64,000 nucleotides of DNA from an uncultured Bacteroidota bacterium (GTDB lineage: Bacteria; Bacteroidota; Bacteroidia; Flavobacteriales; Flavobacteriaceae), in assembly GCA_902635965.1 (NCBI GenBank), contig CACPQA010000009.1, positions 1-64,000 on the forward strand, in the 5' to 3' direction. The translations under genes were made by a program, and so were the position numbers. Numbering within the stretch: position 1 is the stretch's first letter; each line of letters begins with the position of its first letter. Below, piece by piece: positions 15,404 through 24,955 of the stretch. The notes beneath the pieces are model-generated. The model did not search any database and was not told the origin of the DNA. It worked only from the letters and a program-made list of their open reading frames with translations.

Positions 15404-17341
15404 ATGTCAAAAAAAATTGATAAAAAACCAAAAATGAATCCATATTGGATATATGGTATAATTATATTTATTCTTTTAAGCATTAGTTTTTTTGGGGAAG
15501 GTAGTATTCAAACCTCGAATAAAACGAATACTTCTGATTTTGAAAAATTTCTTTTAAATGGTGATATAGAAAAAGTTCTAATTCAGAACGAAAAAATCGC
15601 AAAAATTTTTCTTAAAAAAGAGGCTTTAGAAAGAAACGAACACAAGGTTGCGTCTAAAAAGAATTTTTTGGGACAAATTAATAAGGTTGGTCCTCATTAC
15701 TCTTTTGAATTTGGTGATTTAAAACTTTTCCAAGAGAAGCTTGAAAATGCAAGATCAAGGAATTTAGATTTCCAATATGAGTTTGTAACCGTAGAAAATA
15801 AATTTTTTGATATAATTTTAAGCTTCCTTCCAATAATAGTGATAATTGCAGTTTGGATTTTTATTATGAGAAGAATGTCTGGCAATGCCGGAGGAGGAGC
15901 TGGAGGACAAATTTTCAATATAGGAAAATCAAAAGCCAAATTATTCGACGAAAAGAAAGACATCAAGACTACGTTTAAAGATGTTGCTGGTCTCGAAGGT
16001 GCTAAAGAAGAGGTACAAGAAATAGTTGACTTTCTTAAAAATCCAAAAAAATATACGGTACTGGGAGGTAAAATTCCTAAAGGGGCTCTTTTAGTTGGGC
16101 AACCAGGTACTGGAAAAACTCTTTTAGCTAAAGCTGTAGCTGGAGAAGCAAAGGTCCCGTTTTTCTCCCTTTCAGGTTCAGATTTTGTTGAGATGTTCGT
16201 TGGTGTTGGTGCTTCAAGAGTTAGAGATTTGTTTAAACAGGCAAAAGATAAGTCCCCATCAATAATATTCATCGATGAAATTGATGCAATTGGAAGGGCA
16301 AGAGGGAAAAATAACTTTACGGGTTCAAATGATGAAAGAGAAAATACTCTTAATCAGCTTTTAACTGAAATGGACGGTTTCGGGACAAATACCAACGTAA
16401 TAGTTTTAGCAGCGACCAACAGAGCTGATGTTTTAGATAAAGCATTAATGAGAGCTGGGAGATTCGATAGACAAATTTATGTCGATTTACCAGATTTAAG
16501 AGAGAGAAAAGAAATTTTTAAGGTACACCTTATGCCACTCAGAAAAAATAAAACTTTAGATATTGATTTTCTAGCTAAACAAACACCCGGTTTTTCGGGA
16601 GCAGATATTGCAAATGTGTGTAATGAAGCTGCTCTTATTGCTGCTCGAAAGAACAGAAAAAATGTTGGGAAACAGGATTTTTTGGATGCTGTTGACAGAA
16701 TTGTAGGTGGACTTGAAAAAAAGAATAAAATTATTTCGCAAGAAGAGAAAAAAACAATAGCATTCCACGAGGCCGGCCATGCATTAGTAAGTTGGTTATT
16801 GGAGTTTGCTGCACCGTTAGTTAAAGTAACTATTGTACCAAGAGGGAGATCATTGGGTGCTGCTTGGTATTTGCCAGAGGAAAGAATGATAGTTAGAACT
16901 GAACAAATGCTAGACGAAATGTGTGCAACTTTAGGTGGTAGGGCAGCAGAAAAAATAATTTTCAATAAAATTTCTACTGGAGCTTTAAGTGATCTTGAAA
17001 AAGTTACACAACAAGCTAAGGCAATGGTAACGGTTTATGGCTTGAATGATGAAATTGGAAACATAACTTATTACGATTCCAGTGGACAAAGTGATTATAG
17101 TTTTTCAAAACCCTATTCAGAAGAAACAGCTCAAACTATAGATAAAGAAATATCAAAAATTGTTGAAAAACAATTCCTCAGAGCGTGTAAAATTATTAAA
17201 TCCCATAAGGATAAACTAAATACTTTAGCAGCTAGATTGTTAGAAAAAGAGGTGATATTCAAAGATGACCTTGTTAAAATTTTAGGAACTAGACCCTTTG
17301 CAAAAGAAGAAGAACCTGTGGTTACACCCAAAAAAAAATGA
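15404..17341 (+). CDS. ftsH: ATP-dependent zinc metalloprotease FtsH
   Basis: Membrane-anchored AAA+ protease that degrades misfolded membrane proteins and regulatory proteins. 645 residues: N-terminal helix (about 14-30), periplasmic region, second helix (about 138-156), AAA+ module with Walker A GQPGTGKT (about 230-237), Walker [12 protein letters not shown], second-region-of-homology RAGRFDRQI, and the zinc site HEAGH near residue 455. The basic C-terminal tail is short. It lies between rsfS (1-base gap) and the LUD gene (7-base gap to its ATG). A second, longer LUD frame would overlap the ftsH end; I do not use it. Confidence 0.97.
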   Translation: MSKKIDKKPKMNPYWIYGIIIFILLSISFFGEGSIQTSNKTNTSDFEKFLLNGDIEKVLIQNEKIAKIFLKKEALERNEHKVASKKNFLGQINKVGPHYSFEFGDLKLFQEKLENARSRNLDFQYEFVTVENKFFDIILSFLPIIVIIAVWIFIMRRMSGNAGGGAGGQIFNIGKSKAKLFDEKKDIKTTFKDVAGLEGAKEEVQEIVDFLKNPKKYTVLGGKIPKGALLVGQPGTGKTLLAKAVAGEAKVPFFSLSGSDFVEMFVGVGASRVRDLFKQAKDKSPSIIFIDEIDAIGRARGKNNFTGSNDERENTLNQLLTEMDGFGTNTNVIVLAATNRADVLDKALMRAGRFDRQIYVDLPDLRERKEIFKVHLMPLRKNKTLDIDFLAKQTPGFSGADIANVCNEAALIAARKNRKNVGKQDFLDAVDRIVGGLEKKNKIISQEEKKTIAFHEAGHALVSWLLEFAAPLVKVTIVPRGRSLGAAWYLPEERMIVRTEQMLDEMCATLGGRAAEKIIFNKISTGALSDLEKVTQQAKAMVTVYGLNDEIGNITYYDSSGQSDYSFSKPYSEETAQTIDKEISKIVEKQFLRACKIIKSHKDKLNTLAARLLEKEVIFKDDLVKILGTRPFAKEEEPVVTPKKK

Positions 17342-17348
17342 ATTTAAA

Positions 17349-17918
17349 ATGAATTTTTGGGGTAATTTTTTTTGGAAAAATAAACCTAAAAAAAGTAAGT
17401 ACCTACCCAAGAAAAAGGAAACTCTTGAATTATCATTTGTAAAAAAATTTACCTCAAATGGGGGGAAATTTCTTTATTGTGAAAATGAGGAAGAATTAAA
17501 TCTGGGTTTTCAAAATATACTATTTGAAAACCAGATAACATCTTCAGATCTTTTTTCAAATGAGAAGTCAATTTCTGAACATTTCGAAATTAAAAATGAA
17601 AATTTCAATTCAATAGGTATAGTAATGAATTGTGAATTTTTAATATCCAACCAAGGTTGTATAATGGTATCTAATCGACAAATTTTGAATAAAAAACTAA
17701 ACCAGCTACCTGAAATTTTGATTGTAATTGCAAAGACTTCTGACTTTAGGAATGATGTTAGTGAGGCGATGAGTTCGATTAGAAATAAATATGGTAAATC
17801 CATACCTTTGAATATTACAAATATTTATCCTACAAGTTCTGAGAAGAAATTAAATTTTGTCTCCTATAAAAGAATATCAAAAGAGTTATATTTACTCTTA
17901 AGGGATTTCAATAAATGA
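17349..17918 (+). CDS. LUD-domain (LutC/YkgG-like) protein of unknown function
   Basis: 189 residues from ATG 17349 (MNFWGNFFWKNK). A Lys/Phe-rich start of about 25 residues leads into a LUD domain: NGGKFLYCENEEEL, then the conserved NCEFLISNQGCIMVSNRQIL and LPEILIVIAKTSDF. The LUD fold occurs in lactate-utilisation proteins LutB/LutC, but no lutA or lutB partner is present. It sits between ftsH and cdsA (4-base overlap with cdsA), which suggests a role tied to membrane homeostasis; that is inference. The start at 17298 would overlap ftsH and is not supported by family N-termini I recall. Confidence 0.82.
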   Translation: MNFWGNFFWKNKPKKSKYLPKKKETLELSFVKKFTSNGGKFLYCENEEELNLGFQNILFENQITSSDLFSNEKSISEHFEIKNENFNSIGIVMNCEFLISNQGCIMVSNRQILNKKLNQLPEILIVIAKTSDFRNDVSEAMSSIRNKYGKSIPLNITNIYPTSSEKKLNFVSYKRISKELYLLLRDFNK

Positions 17919-18700
17919 AAAATTTTTGGACTCGTTTTTTGTCTGGGCTATTATATGCATTATTAATTTCAGCTTCCGTTTTCTTTTCTAAATTTTCTTT
18001 TAAAGTAGTAATCTCTCTTTTTTCAATTATAGCGCTTAAAGAGTTTTTTAATCTACTAAATTTCAAAAATTATTTTTTTTTATTGTTGGTTTTATTTTTA
18101 ATTTGGATTCCTGAAAACTTAGTTATTTATGATTCTCTAACAATAACTGCCTGCATTGTTTCATTAATTTGCAGCATTTATTGTACGATTTTACTTTTTT
18201 TCAAGAGGAATTTTAAATATTCAAAATTGAATTTTACCATTTCATCATTATACTTAACTACATCTTTCTTTTTTATGATTCAAATTCATGAACACGGAAC
18301 CATTTTTAACCCTTTATATTTATTCGTATTTTTTTCTTCAATATGGATAAATAATATTTTTGCTTATTTAATAGGTTCTAAATTTGGTAAAAACAAAATC
18401 CTAGAGGAGATTTCCCCAAATAAAACTTGGGAGGGATTTTTTGGAGGATTTTTTGCATCATTGATTATTGTTTATCTAATAGAGTATTGTTTTAATCTAT
18501 TTAATAATTATTGGATAGTATTAGGGACAATAATACCAATTTTATCGTTAATTGGTGATCTTCTACAATCATTATATAAAAGAAGAGCAAAATTAAAGGA
18601 TAGTGGAAACATAATACCTGGTCATGGAGGAGTTTATGATAGAATGGATAGTGTCATTTATTCAGCACTTTATTACTATCTTTTCCTGAAATTATTATAG
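17915..18700 (+). CDS. cdsA: Phosphatidate cytidylyltransferase
   Basis: Integral membrane enzyme making CDP-diacylglycerol from phosphatidate and CTP. 261 residues with several hydrophobic helices. The family signature is complete: ISPNKTWEGFFGG, GDLLQSLYKRRAKLKDS and the C-terminal IPGHGGVYDRMDSVIYSAL, which carries the metal-binding acidic residues. Coupled to the LUD gene (overlap) and followed after 2 bases by psd, so two phospholipid steps are co-transcribed. Confidence 0.95.
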   Translation: MKNFWTRFLSGLLYALLISASVFFSKFSFKVVISLFSIIALKEFFNLLNFKNYFFLLLVLFLIWIPENLVIYDSLTITACIVSLICSIYCTILLFFKRNFKYSKLNFTISSLYLTTSFFFMIQIHEHGTIFNPLYLFVFFSSIWINNIFAYLIGSKFGKNKILEEISPNKTWEGFFGGFFASLIIVYLIEYCFNLFNNYWIVLGTIIPILSLIGDLLQSLYKRRAKLKDSGNIIPGHGGVYDRMDSVIYSALYYYLFLKLL

Positions 18701-18702
18701 AA

Positions 18703-19347
18703 ATGTTCCACAAAGAAGGCTATCAAATAATCATTATTTCGTTATTGTTGACATCGGGCTTCATCATCTCTTTAGAGCATATGATAGATAATAATGAACT
18801 GAGATTTTTTCTTAAATTATTGTGCTTCACTTTATTTGTCCTAATCCTTCAATTTTTTCGTAATCCAAAACGAAAAGTTGAGTCTGACGATAACTCGGTA
18901 CTCGCTCCTGCAGACGGAAAAATAGTGATAATTAAAGAAGTTTATGAAAAAGAATTTTACAAGGAAAAACGATTACAGGTTTCAATCTTCATGTCACCAT
19001 TTAATGTACATGTTACAAGATATCCCGTCGGTGGTGAAATTATTTTTAGCAAATACCATCCAGGTAAATATTTGTTTGCCTGGCACCCAAAATCATCTGA
19101 ATTAAATGAGAGAACCACCGTTGTTATTAAAAATAAGGTTTTTGGGGATATTCTTTACAGGCAAATAGCCGGTGCGTTAGCTAGAAGAATAGTAAATTAT
19201 GCATCAGAAGGAAAGGAAATTGTGCAAGGTAGTGAGTCTGGATTTATCAAATTTGGATCAAGGTTAGATATTTTTTTACCTCTAAATACTGAAGTGAATG
19301 TTAGTATGAATCAAATGGTTAAAGGAGGAATTAGTAAAATAGTCTAA
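18703..19347 (+). CDS. psd: Phosphatidylserine decarboxylase proenzyme
   Basis: Makes phosphatidylethanolamine. 214 residues, the short (PSD-A type) form common in Bacteroidota. N-terminal membrane helices are followed by VLAPADGKIVIIKE, the catalytic FMSPFNVHVTRYPV and the self-cleavage site in ESGFIKFGSRLDIF, where the Ser after Gly becomes the pyruvoyl group. No pssA is visible in the window. Its stop is 1 base from the convergent valS stop. Confidence 0.94.
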   Translation: MFHKEGYQIIIISLLLTSGFIISLEHMIDNNELRFFLKLLCFTLFVLILQFFRNPKRKVESDDNSVLAPADGKIVIIKEVYEKEFYKEKRLQVSIFMSPFNVHVTRYPVGGEIIFSKYHPGKYLFAWHPKSSELNERTTVVIKNKVFGDILYRQIAGALARRIVNYASEGKEIVQGSESGFIKFGSRLDIFLPLNTEVNVSMNQMVKGGISKIV

Positions 19348-19348
19348 A

Positions 19349-21976
19349 TTATCTTGTTGAAAGATTCTTTTTTAAGATCTCAATTTTTTTTATCGCATCA
19401 GATTCTTTTTTTAATTCATTTTCAACTACATTTTTGGGAGCTTTACTTGTAAATTTTTTATTATTTAATTTTTTTCTTATTGATTTTAAAAATCCTTCGG
19501 TGTAAGACAATTCATTGTTCAGTTTTTCTAGTTCTAACTTCGAATCTAAATCAAAATCTACCGGGATTGCAAATTCCATATCTTCAACTATAAAAGTATA
19601 ATCTGTAGCATCTTCTTTTGAATTCAATGATTTTATACTTTCCAAATTTCCTAATTTTTTTAAAACTTCAGTATGTGGTAAGTTTTCTTCACTACCAATA
19701 AATTTTAATTTTAGCATTTTGGTTTTTTTAATAAGTTTTTCTTTTCTGAATTTTCTTATTTCCGAAATGATTTTTTTTGCTCTATCAAAATCTTTTAAAA
19801 TTTTAGGGTCAAACTTTTTTTCAATTGGCCAACTTGTTGTCATTATAGATTCTTCCTTTTGGTCTTTTAATTTTTGCCATAATTCTTCAGTAATAAAAGG
19901 CATAAAAGGGTGTAGTAACTCAAGATTTATCAAAAACAATTTTTTAACTTTATCCAAAAGTTGACTACTAACAGGCTTACCATACTCGGGTTTAATCGTC
20001 TCTAAAAACCATGAACAAAAATCGTCCCAAATTAACTTATAAATGAGCATTAATGATTCTGATATTCTGAAATTATCAAAGTTTTTATTTACCTGATTTA
20101 TTGTGTAGGAAAGATTATTTTCATACCAATTCATAATCTTTAAATCTTTTTCAATATTTTGTTTTTTGCTGTCTACATCCCATGAAGAAATTAACCTATA
20201 AGAATTCCAAATTTTATTTGCAAAGTTTTTACCTTGCTTGCAAAGTGATTCATCAAATAATAAATCGTTACCCGCCGAAGAGCTGAGCATAAGTCCGACT
20301 CTTACTGCGTCTGCACCATAATTGTTTATTAATTCTAAAGGGTCAGGTGAATTACCCAGTTGTTTTGACATTTTTTGTCGTTTTTTATCCCTTACCAATC
20401 CAGTAAAATATATATTTTTAAATGGTTCCTTACCTGTAAATTCATAACCTGAAATTATCATTCTAATAACCCAAAAGAATATTATATCAGGACCCGTCAC
20501 AAGATCCTGGGTCGGATAATAATATTTAAACTCAGGATTTTCGGGTTCACAAATTCCATTAAAAACAGATATTGGCCATAACCAGGAGGAGAACCAAGTG
20601 TCTAGCACATCTGCATCTTGTTCAACTTCATTAGGTTTTATATTTTCTAAACCAATTATTTTTTTGATTTTTACCAGAGCTTTATCCATATTTTCTGCAA
20701 CAACAAAATCATCTTCTCCTGTTCCATAATAGAAAACAGGAATCCTATGACCCCACCATAACTGTCTAGAAATATTCCAATCTCTCATATTGTTAAGCCA
20801 ATGTTTATATGTATTTTGGAATTTTTTAGGATGTAGTTTTACTTTTTTCGTTTTAAAAACAGAATCTAATGCGGGTTTTGAAAAATTATTCATCTTTAAA
20901 AACCACTGCTTAGAAATTCTTGGTTCAATTACGACCTTTGTTCTTTCTGATACACCAACATTATGATTATAATTTTCAACTTTTACTAAATAACCCTTTT
21001 CTTTTAATTCCTTACGAATTTTTTTTCTAACATCAAATCTATCCATCCCTTCATAATGTAATCCATTTTCATTTAGAGTTCCATTAGAATTGAAAATGTT
21101 GATACTTTTTAGTTTGTGTTTTTTACCAATAATGTTATCATTTAGGTCATGGGCAGGAGTTATTTTTAAGGCCCCAGTACCAAATTTTGGGTCGACGTAT
21201 TCGTCTTCAATAATAGGTATCAACCTGTTTGAAATTGGGGCAACAACATTTTTTCCAATAAGATTTTTAAATCTTTTATCAATGGGATTAACACAAATTG
21301 CAGTGTCCCCAAAAATTGTCTCTGGCCTAGTTGTAGCAATTGATATTTGATCGCTACTGTCTTCAATTTGATATAAAATGTAGAACAACAAACCTTGTTT
21401 TTCTTCATAAATCACTTCTTCATCTGACAAAGTTGTCTCAGCTTTGGGGTCCCAATTGACCATTTTATTTTCTCTATAAATTAATTTCTTTTCATAAAGT
21501 TGGACAAAAACTTTGATTACAGATTTGTATAAATCTTCATCTAATGTGAATTTGGTTCTATCCCAATCGCATGAACAACCTATTTTTTTTAATTGCTCTA
21601 AAATTATTCCTCCATATTTATTAGTCCAATCCCATGCATGTTTTAAAAATTCATCCCGTGAAAGAGATTTCTTTTCTATACCCTTTTTCTTTAAATAAGA
21701 AACTACTTTTGCTTCAGTTGCTATAGATGCATGATCTGTTCCAGGCACCCAACATGTATTCTTACCAATCATCCTAGCTCTACGTATCAATATATCTTGA
21801 ATAGTATTGTTAAGCATATGACCCATATGTAAAACCCCTGTTACATTTGGAGGAGGAATAACAATAGTGTATGGTTTACTTGAATTAGGTTTTGACTGAA
21901 AAAGTTTTTTTTCTAGCCAATAATTATACCATTTTTCTTCAATTTCAGATGGATCAAAATTTGTTGATAAAGGCAT
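19349..21976 (-). CDS. valS: Valyl-tRNA synthetase
   Basis: Class I aminoacyl-tRNA synthetase charging tRNA-Val and editing threonine. 875 residues, the normal length. HIGH motif appears as GVLHMGHMLNN (about residue 46), KMSKS as KRQKMSKQLGNSPDPLE (Ser replaced by Gln after KMSK, which is a frequent ValS variant), and the editing domain holds TTRPETIFGDTA. The C-terminal 70 residues form the expected coiled-coil arm rich in Lys and Glu. Stand-alone gene with a candidate promoter at 22006-22013. Confidence 0.97.
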   Translation of the reverse strand: MPLSTNFDPSEIEEKWYNYWLEKKLFQSKPNSSKPYTIVIPPPNVTGVLHMGHMLNNTIQDILIRRARMIGKNTCWVPGTDHASIATEAKVVSYLKKKGIEKKSLSRDEFLKHAWDWTNKYGGIILEQLKKIGCSCDWDRTKFTLDEDLYKSVIKVFVQLYEKKLIYRENKMVNWDPKAETTLSDEEVIYEEKQGLLFYILYQIEDSSDQISIATTRPETIFGDTAICVNPIDKRFKNLIGKNVVAPISNRLIPIIEDEYVDPKFGTGALKITPAHDLNDNIIGKKHKLKSINIFNSNGTLNENGLHYEGMDRFDVRKKIRKELKEKGYLVKVENYNHNVGVSERTKVVIEPRISKQWFLKMNNFSKPALDSVFKTKKVKLHPKKFQNTYKHWLNNMRDWNISRQLWWGHRIPVFYYGTGEDDFVVAENMDKALVKIKKIIGLENIKPNEVEQDADVLDTWFSSWLWPISVFNGICEPENPEFKYYYPTQDLVTGPDIIFFWVIRMIISGYEFTGKEPFKNIYFTGLVRDKKRQKMSKQLGNSPDPLELINNYGADAVRVGLMLSSSAGNDLLFDESLCKQGKNFANKIWNSYRLISSWDVDSKKQNIEKDLKIMNWYENNLSYTINQVNKNFDNFRISESLMLIYKLIWDDFCSWFLETIKPEYGKPVSSQLLDKVKKLFLINLELLHPFMPFITEELWQKLKDQKEESIMTTSWPIEKKFDPKILKDFDRAKKIISEIRKFRKEKLIKKTKMLKLKFIGSEENLPHTEVLKKLGNLESIKSLNSKEDATDYTFIVEDMEFAIPVDFDLDSKLELEKLNNELSYTEGFLKSIRKKLNNKKFTSKAPKNVVENELKKESDAIKKIEILKKNLSTR

Positions 21977-22005
21977 GAAATTATAATTCTGTGAATAATC
22001 TTTTA

Positions 22006-22013
22006 CAAAAGTA
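22006..22013 (-). promoter_or_regulatory. Candidate -7 element (TACTTTTG) for valS
   Basis: Minus-strand TACTTTTG, part of a near-palindrome (CAAAAGTACTTTTAG) that also presents TACTTTTA to the plus strand, where the DUF1573 gene starts. It is 29 bases before the valS ATG. No clear -33 element. Confidence 0.4.
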
Positions 22014-22102
22014 CTTTTAGTTTAATTAAAAAAAAAATTACACTCAAATCTACCTTTAGATAAAATATCAAAATTCGTATATTGTTAATATAAACTAAGT
22101 TT

Positions 22103-22474
22103 ATGAAAAAAATATTATTTGTTCTTTTTGCTTTAAATACTGGCTTTATTTTTTCTCAAGAAAAGGGGCCAAAAATAGAATTTGAATCTCTTGAAATTAA
22201 TTACGGTCAAATATCAAAAGGGGATAATGGTGTAAGGATTTTTAAATTTACAAATATAGGTTCAATGCCATTAGTTATCAATAAAGTATATTCTTCTTGT
22301 GGATGTACCATCCCAAAAAAACCTTCCTCACCAATTGGGCCTGGTCAAATTGACGAAATACAAGTAAAATATGATACTAACAGAATAGGTCCAATAAGGA
22401 AAACAATAACTGTTTTATCCAATGCTATCAACTCTCCAACAATATCCCTCAAGATAACGGGAAATGTTGAATAG
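22103..22474 (+). CDS. Secreted DUF1573 protein
   Basis: 123 residues. Signal peptide at the start (MKKILFVLFALNTGFIFSQ, cleavage near residue 19). The rest is one DUF1573 domain: INYGQISKGDNGVRIFKFTN, then the Cys-x-Cys motif SSCGCTIPKKP and an Ig-like strand pattern. DUF1573 proteins are abundant in Bacteroidota, exported, of unknown biochemical role, often next to envelope genes. It overlaps murB by 11 bases, which fits an envelope context. Confidence 0.88.
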   Translation: MKKILFVLFALNTGFIFSQEKGPKIEFESLEINYGQISKGDNGVRIFKFTNIGSMPLVINKVYSSCGCTIPKKPSSPIGPGQIDEIQVKYDTNRIGPIRKTITVLSNAINSPTISLKITGNVE

Positions 22475-23489
22475 AAATTTTGATTTGGAAATTAAAAGCA
22501 ATCATTCTCTTGAAAAATTAAATACTTTCGGATTAGATGTTGCTTCTGAATCATTTTTTATTGTAAAAGATTTAAAGGATTTAAGAAATATTTTATTAAA
22601 AAATAAAAATAAAAAAATAACTGTACTTGGGGGAGGGAGCAATATTTTATTCACAAAATTTTTAGATGGACTTTGTTTAAAAATTGATTTAAAAGGAATA
22701 GATATCGTAGAAGAAAACGAAAAAAACGTTATTGTAAATGTAATGGCCGGTGAAAACTGGAATGATTTTGTAGAATGGTCAGTAAATAACGGTTTTGGAG
22801 GTATTGAAAATTTGTCGCTAATCCCAGGTTTAGTGGGTGCTGCTCCAATACAGAATATTGGAGCCTATGGTGTTGAATTGAAAGATGTTTTTGTAAGTTG
22901 CAATACAATAAATATTAACGACCAAACAGAAAAAGAATTTGATGAAAAAAGTTGTTTATTTGGGTATAGGACGTCACGTTTTAAAACAACCGATAAAAAT
23001 ATATACATTATCACATCAGTTAAAGTGAGGCTAACAAAGGAAAAACACAAATACAATATCTCATATGGAACTGTAAAAGAGGAAATTGGTAATAGAGAAA
23101 TAAACTTAAAATCAATTTCTAAAGCGGTAATTAAAATTAGAAAAAGTAAATTACCAAATACAGATCTTATAGGGAATTGTGGTAGCTTTTTTAAAAACCC
23201 AGTGATTAATGAATTAAAATATCTTCAACTTAAAAAAAAATTTCCCTCTATTTCTGTGTTCAAAGTAAAAAAAAATGAATACAAAGTGTCAGCTGCTTGG
23301 CTAATTGAGTTTCTAAAATATAAAGGAAAGTCGTTTGGCAATGTTGGTGTTTACAAAAATCAAGCCTTGGTCTTGGTAAATTTAGGGGGAGCCACTGGAA
23401 AAGAGGTATTATCTCTAGCTAATAAAATAATTTCTGAGGTTTATTCTACTTTTAAATTAAGCTTACAACCTGAAGTAGAAATATTATAA
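22464..23489 (+). CDS. murB: UDP-N-acetylenolpyruvoylglucosamine reductase
   Basis: FAD- and NADPH-dependent enzyme that makes UDP-N-acetylmuramate for peptidoglycan. 341 residues, type I MurB as in E. coli. The FAD-binding motif ITVLGGGSNILFT, NLSLIPGLVGAAPIQNIGAYG, GYRTSRFK with the catalytic Tyr/Arg region and GNCGSFFKNPV with the proton-donor Ser are all readable. Overlaps the DUF1573 gene by 11 bases; its stop directly abuts that of dtd. Confidence 0.96.
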   Translation: MLNRNFDLEIKSNHSLEKLNTFGLDVASESFFIVKDLKDLRNILLKNKNKKITVLGGGSNILFTKFLDGLCLKIDLKGIDIVEENEKNVIVNVMAGENWNDFVEWSVNNGFGGIENLSLIPGLVGAAPIQNIGAYGVELKDVFVSCNTININDQTEKEFDEKSCLFGYRTSRFKTTDKNIYIITSVKVRLTKEKHKYNISYGTVKEEIGNREINLKSISKAVIKIRKSKLPNTDLIGNCGSFFKNPVINELKYLQLKKKFPSISVFKVKKNEYKVSAAWLIEFLKYKGKSFGNVGVYKNQALVLVNLGGATGKEVLSLANKIISEVYSTFKLSLQPEVEIL

Positions 23490-23942
23490 TTAATCCTTAT
23501 TTTTAGAATCTATAAAAATTGTAACTGGACCCTGATTGACAATGTTTATAGTCATATCTGCTCCAAAAACACCCTTTATAACTTTCTTACATAATATAGA
23601 TTCTATCTCATCGCAAAAAGTATTATAATAGTCAATAGCTTTTGGAGACTTAGCTGCGTTCATATAGGATGGCCTATTCCCTTTTTTAGTTTTAGCAAAT
23701 AATGTAAACTGGCTAATTACCATTAAATCACCGCCCATATTAATTAAAGAATTATTCATTAAATTTTTTTCATCATCAAAAATTCTCAAATTAATTATTT
23801 TGTTAACTAACCATGAAATATCAGCTTCATTATCACTTATATCAACTCCCAAAAGGACAACCAAACCATCACATATTTCTCCAATTTTTTTATCTTCTAC
23901 AGTGACAGATCCATGTGAAACTCTTTGTATTACTGCCCTCAT
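23490..23942 (-). CDS. dtd: D-aminoacyl-tRNA deacylase
   Basis: Removes D-amino acids (and glycine mis-attached to Ala-tRNA) from tRNA. 150 residues. MRAVIQRVSHGSVTV is the family N-terminus; the active-site motifs SQFTLFA and NQGPVT (cis-Gly-Pro) are both intact. It follows rsgA by 11 bases on the same strand, so the two are probably co-transcribed. Confidence 0.95.
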   Translation of the reverse strand: MRAVIQRVSHGSVTVEDKKIGEICDGLVVLLGVDISDNEADISWLVNKIINLRIFDDEKNLMNNSLINMGGDLMVISQFTLFAKTKKGNRPSYMNAAKSPKAIDYYNTFCDEIESILCKKVIKGVFGADMTINIVNQGPVTIFIDSKNKD

Positions 23943-23953
23943 TTGTTATCTAA

Positions 23954-24868
23954 TTATTTTTTGTCGTGAATTAAGTTAAAGTAGCTTTCATACCTATAAC
24001 TTGAAATTTCACCAGATACTAATCTTTTTTTTACCTCACATTCAGGTTCATCAATATGAATGCAATTTTTAAATCTACAATTTTTACTAGCTTCAAGCAA
24101 TTCTGGAAAATATCGATAAATTTCATTTTTTTTTATATCAACTAATCCAAATCCTTTAATACCAGGAGAATCAATTACACGAGTATTTTTATCTATATCA
24201 TACATTTGAGCAAATGTTGTGGTATGTCGTCCTTTATTGGTTATTTTAGAAACGGATTGTGTCTTCAGATTTAGTTTTGCATTTAAACAATTAATTATAG
24301 TTGATTTTCCAACCCCACTGTTACCTGAGAAAAGTGTGGTCTTGTTTTTAATTAAGTCTGATATTTTTGAAATATCCTTTTTTTTGTAACAAGAAATCAA
24401 AAGACATTTAATACCCAAATTAGTGTAAATTTTTCTTATAGTCTCAATTTCTAGGAGTTCCTCCTCAAGATATGTATCGGATTTACTAAAGACCATTAAC
24501 GTCGGTATTTGATATGCATTAGATGTAATTAAAAAACGATCAATAAACTCAAAGTAGGTCTTAGGTCTTTTCAAAGTAATTACTAAAATTGCTTGATCTA
24601 TGTTACTTGCCAGAACGTGTGTTTCTTTCGAAAGGTTTACCGACCTTCTTATTATATAATTTTTTCGAGGAAAGATTTTAGTAATATCTCCTTTATATTC
24701 TTCATTGGATTTTATAAATTTTACATAATCACCAACAGAAATTGGATTTGTATGCCTTATATTCAGTAATCGTAATTTTCCTTTCGCTATGCATCCATAA
24801 ATTTTATTATCCTCTAGACTTTTTACGAGGTAGCTATTACCAGTTGACTTGTATACAATTCCTTTAAT
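23954..24868 (-). CDS. rsgA: Small ribosomal subunit biogenesis GTPase RsgA, non-standard start
   Basis: Circularly permuted GTPase that helps mature the 30S subunit. The frame is open well upstream of the first usable TTG (24574): an OB-fold (IVYKSTGNSYLVKS, RHTNPISVGDYVKF), then KNYIIRRSVNLSKETHVLAS and NIDQAILVITLKRPKTY. G-motifs GNSGVGKST and DSPGIKGFG and the zinc knuckle (CRFKNCIHIDEPEC) follow. No ATG, GTG or TTG lies between the in-frame TAA (24884-24886) and the conserved OB-fold. I place the start at ATT (24868; I-K-G-I-V-Y-K), which aligns with the usual MxGxVYKSTG start and gives 304 residues. Alternative: an ATG at 24884-24882 would come into frame if base 24881 were absent. Confidence 0.85.
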   Translation of the reverse strand: MKGIVYKSTGNSYLVKSLEDNKIYGCIAKGKLRLLNIRHTNPISVGDYVKFIKSNEEYKGDITKIFPRKNYIIRRSVNLSKETHVLASNIDQAILVITLKRPKTYFEFIDRFLITSNAYQIPTLMVFSKSDTYLEEELLEIETIRKIYTNLGIKCLLISCYKKKDISKISDLIKNKTTLFSGNSGVGKSTIINCLNAKLNLKTQSVSKITNKGRHTTTFAQMYDIDKNTRVIDSPGIKGFGLVDIKKNEIYRYFPELLEASKNCRFKNCIHIDEPECEVKKRLVSGEISSYRYESYFNLIHDKK

Positions 24869-24884
24869 TTCCTGTCTTTTACAT

Positions 24885-24892
24885 TAAATATA
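24885..24892 (-). promoter_or_regulatory. Candidate -7 element (TATATTTA) for rsgA
   Basis: Minus-strand TATATTTA, one mismatch to TAnnTTTG, with TTTG 16 bases upstream. It lies 16 bases before the ATT proposed as the rsgA start and directly adjoins the out-of-frame ATG. Confidence 0.4.
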
Positions 24893-24931
24893 GTCTAGTT
24901 ATTCAAAACAAACAATTAAACCTTGAATTGC

Positions 24932-24939
24932 TATATTTG
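24932..24939 (+). promoter_or_regulatory. -7 element (TATATTTG) for gpmI
   Basis: Exact TAnnTTTG match 16 bases before the preferred TTG start of gpmI (24956). Its position shows that the longer in-frame TTG at 24923 lies upstream of the promoter and is not the start. Confidence 0.55.
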
Positions 24940-24955
24940 CTTAAAAGTAAAAATA

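Noticed and set aside
15697-16272. Long open frame (191 codons) on the minus strand opposite ftsH
   Set aside because: It is a shadow of the conserved ftsH coding sequence; its composition (runs of Ser, Ile, Pro) and lack of any family motif show no coding signal.
17298-17348. N-terminal extension of the LUD gene into ftsH
   Set aside because: The extension ([11 protein letters not shown]) reads the ftsH 3' end out of frame; the ATG at 17349 fits the family.
24923-24955. N-terminal extension of gpmI from TTG 24923
   Set aside because: It would cross the -7 promoter box at 24932-24939 and adds residues not seen in the family.
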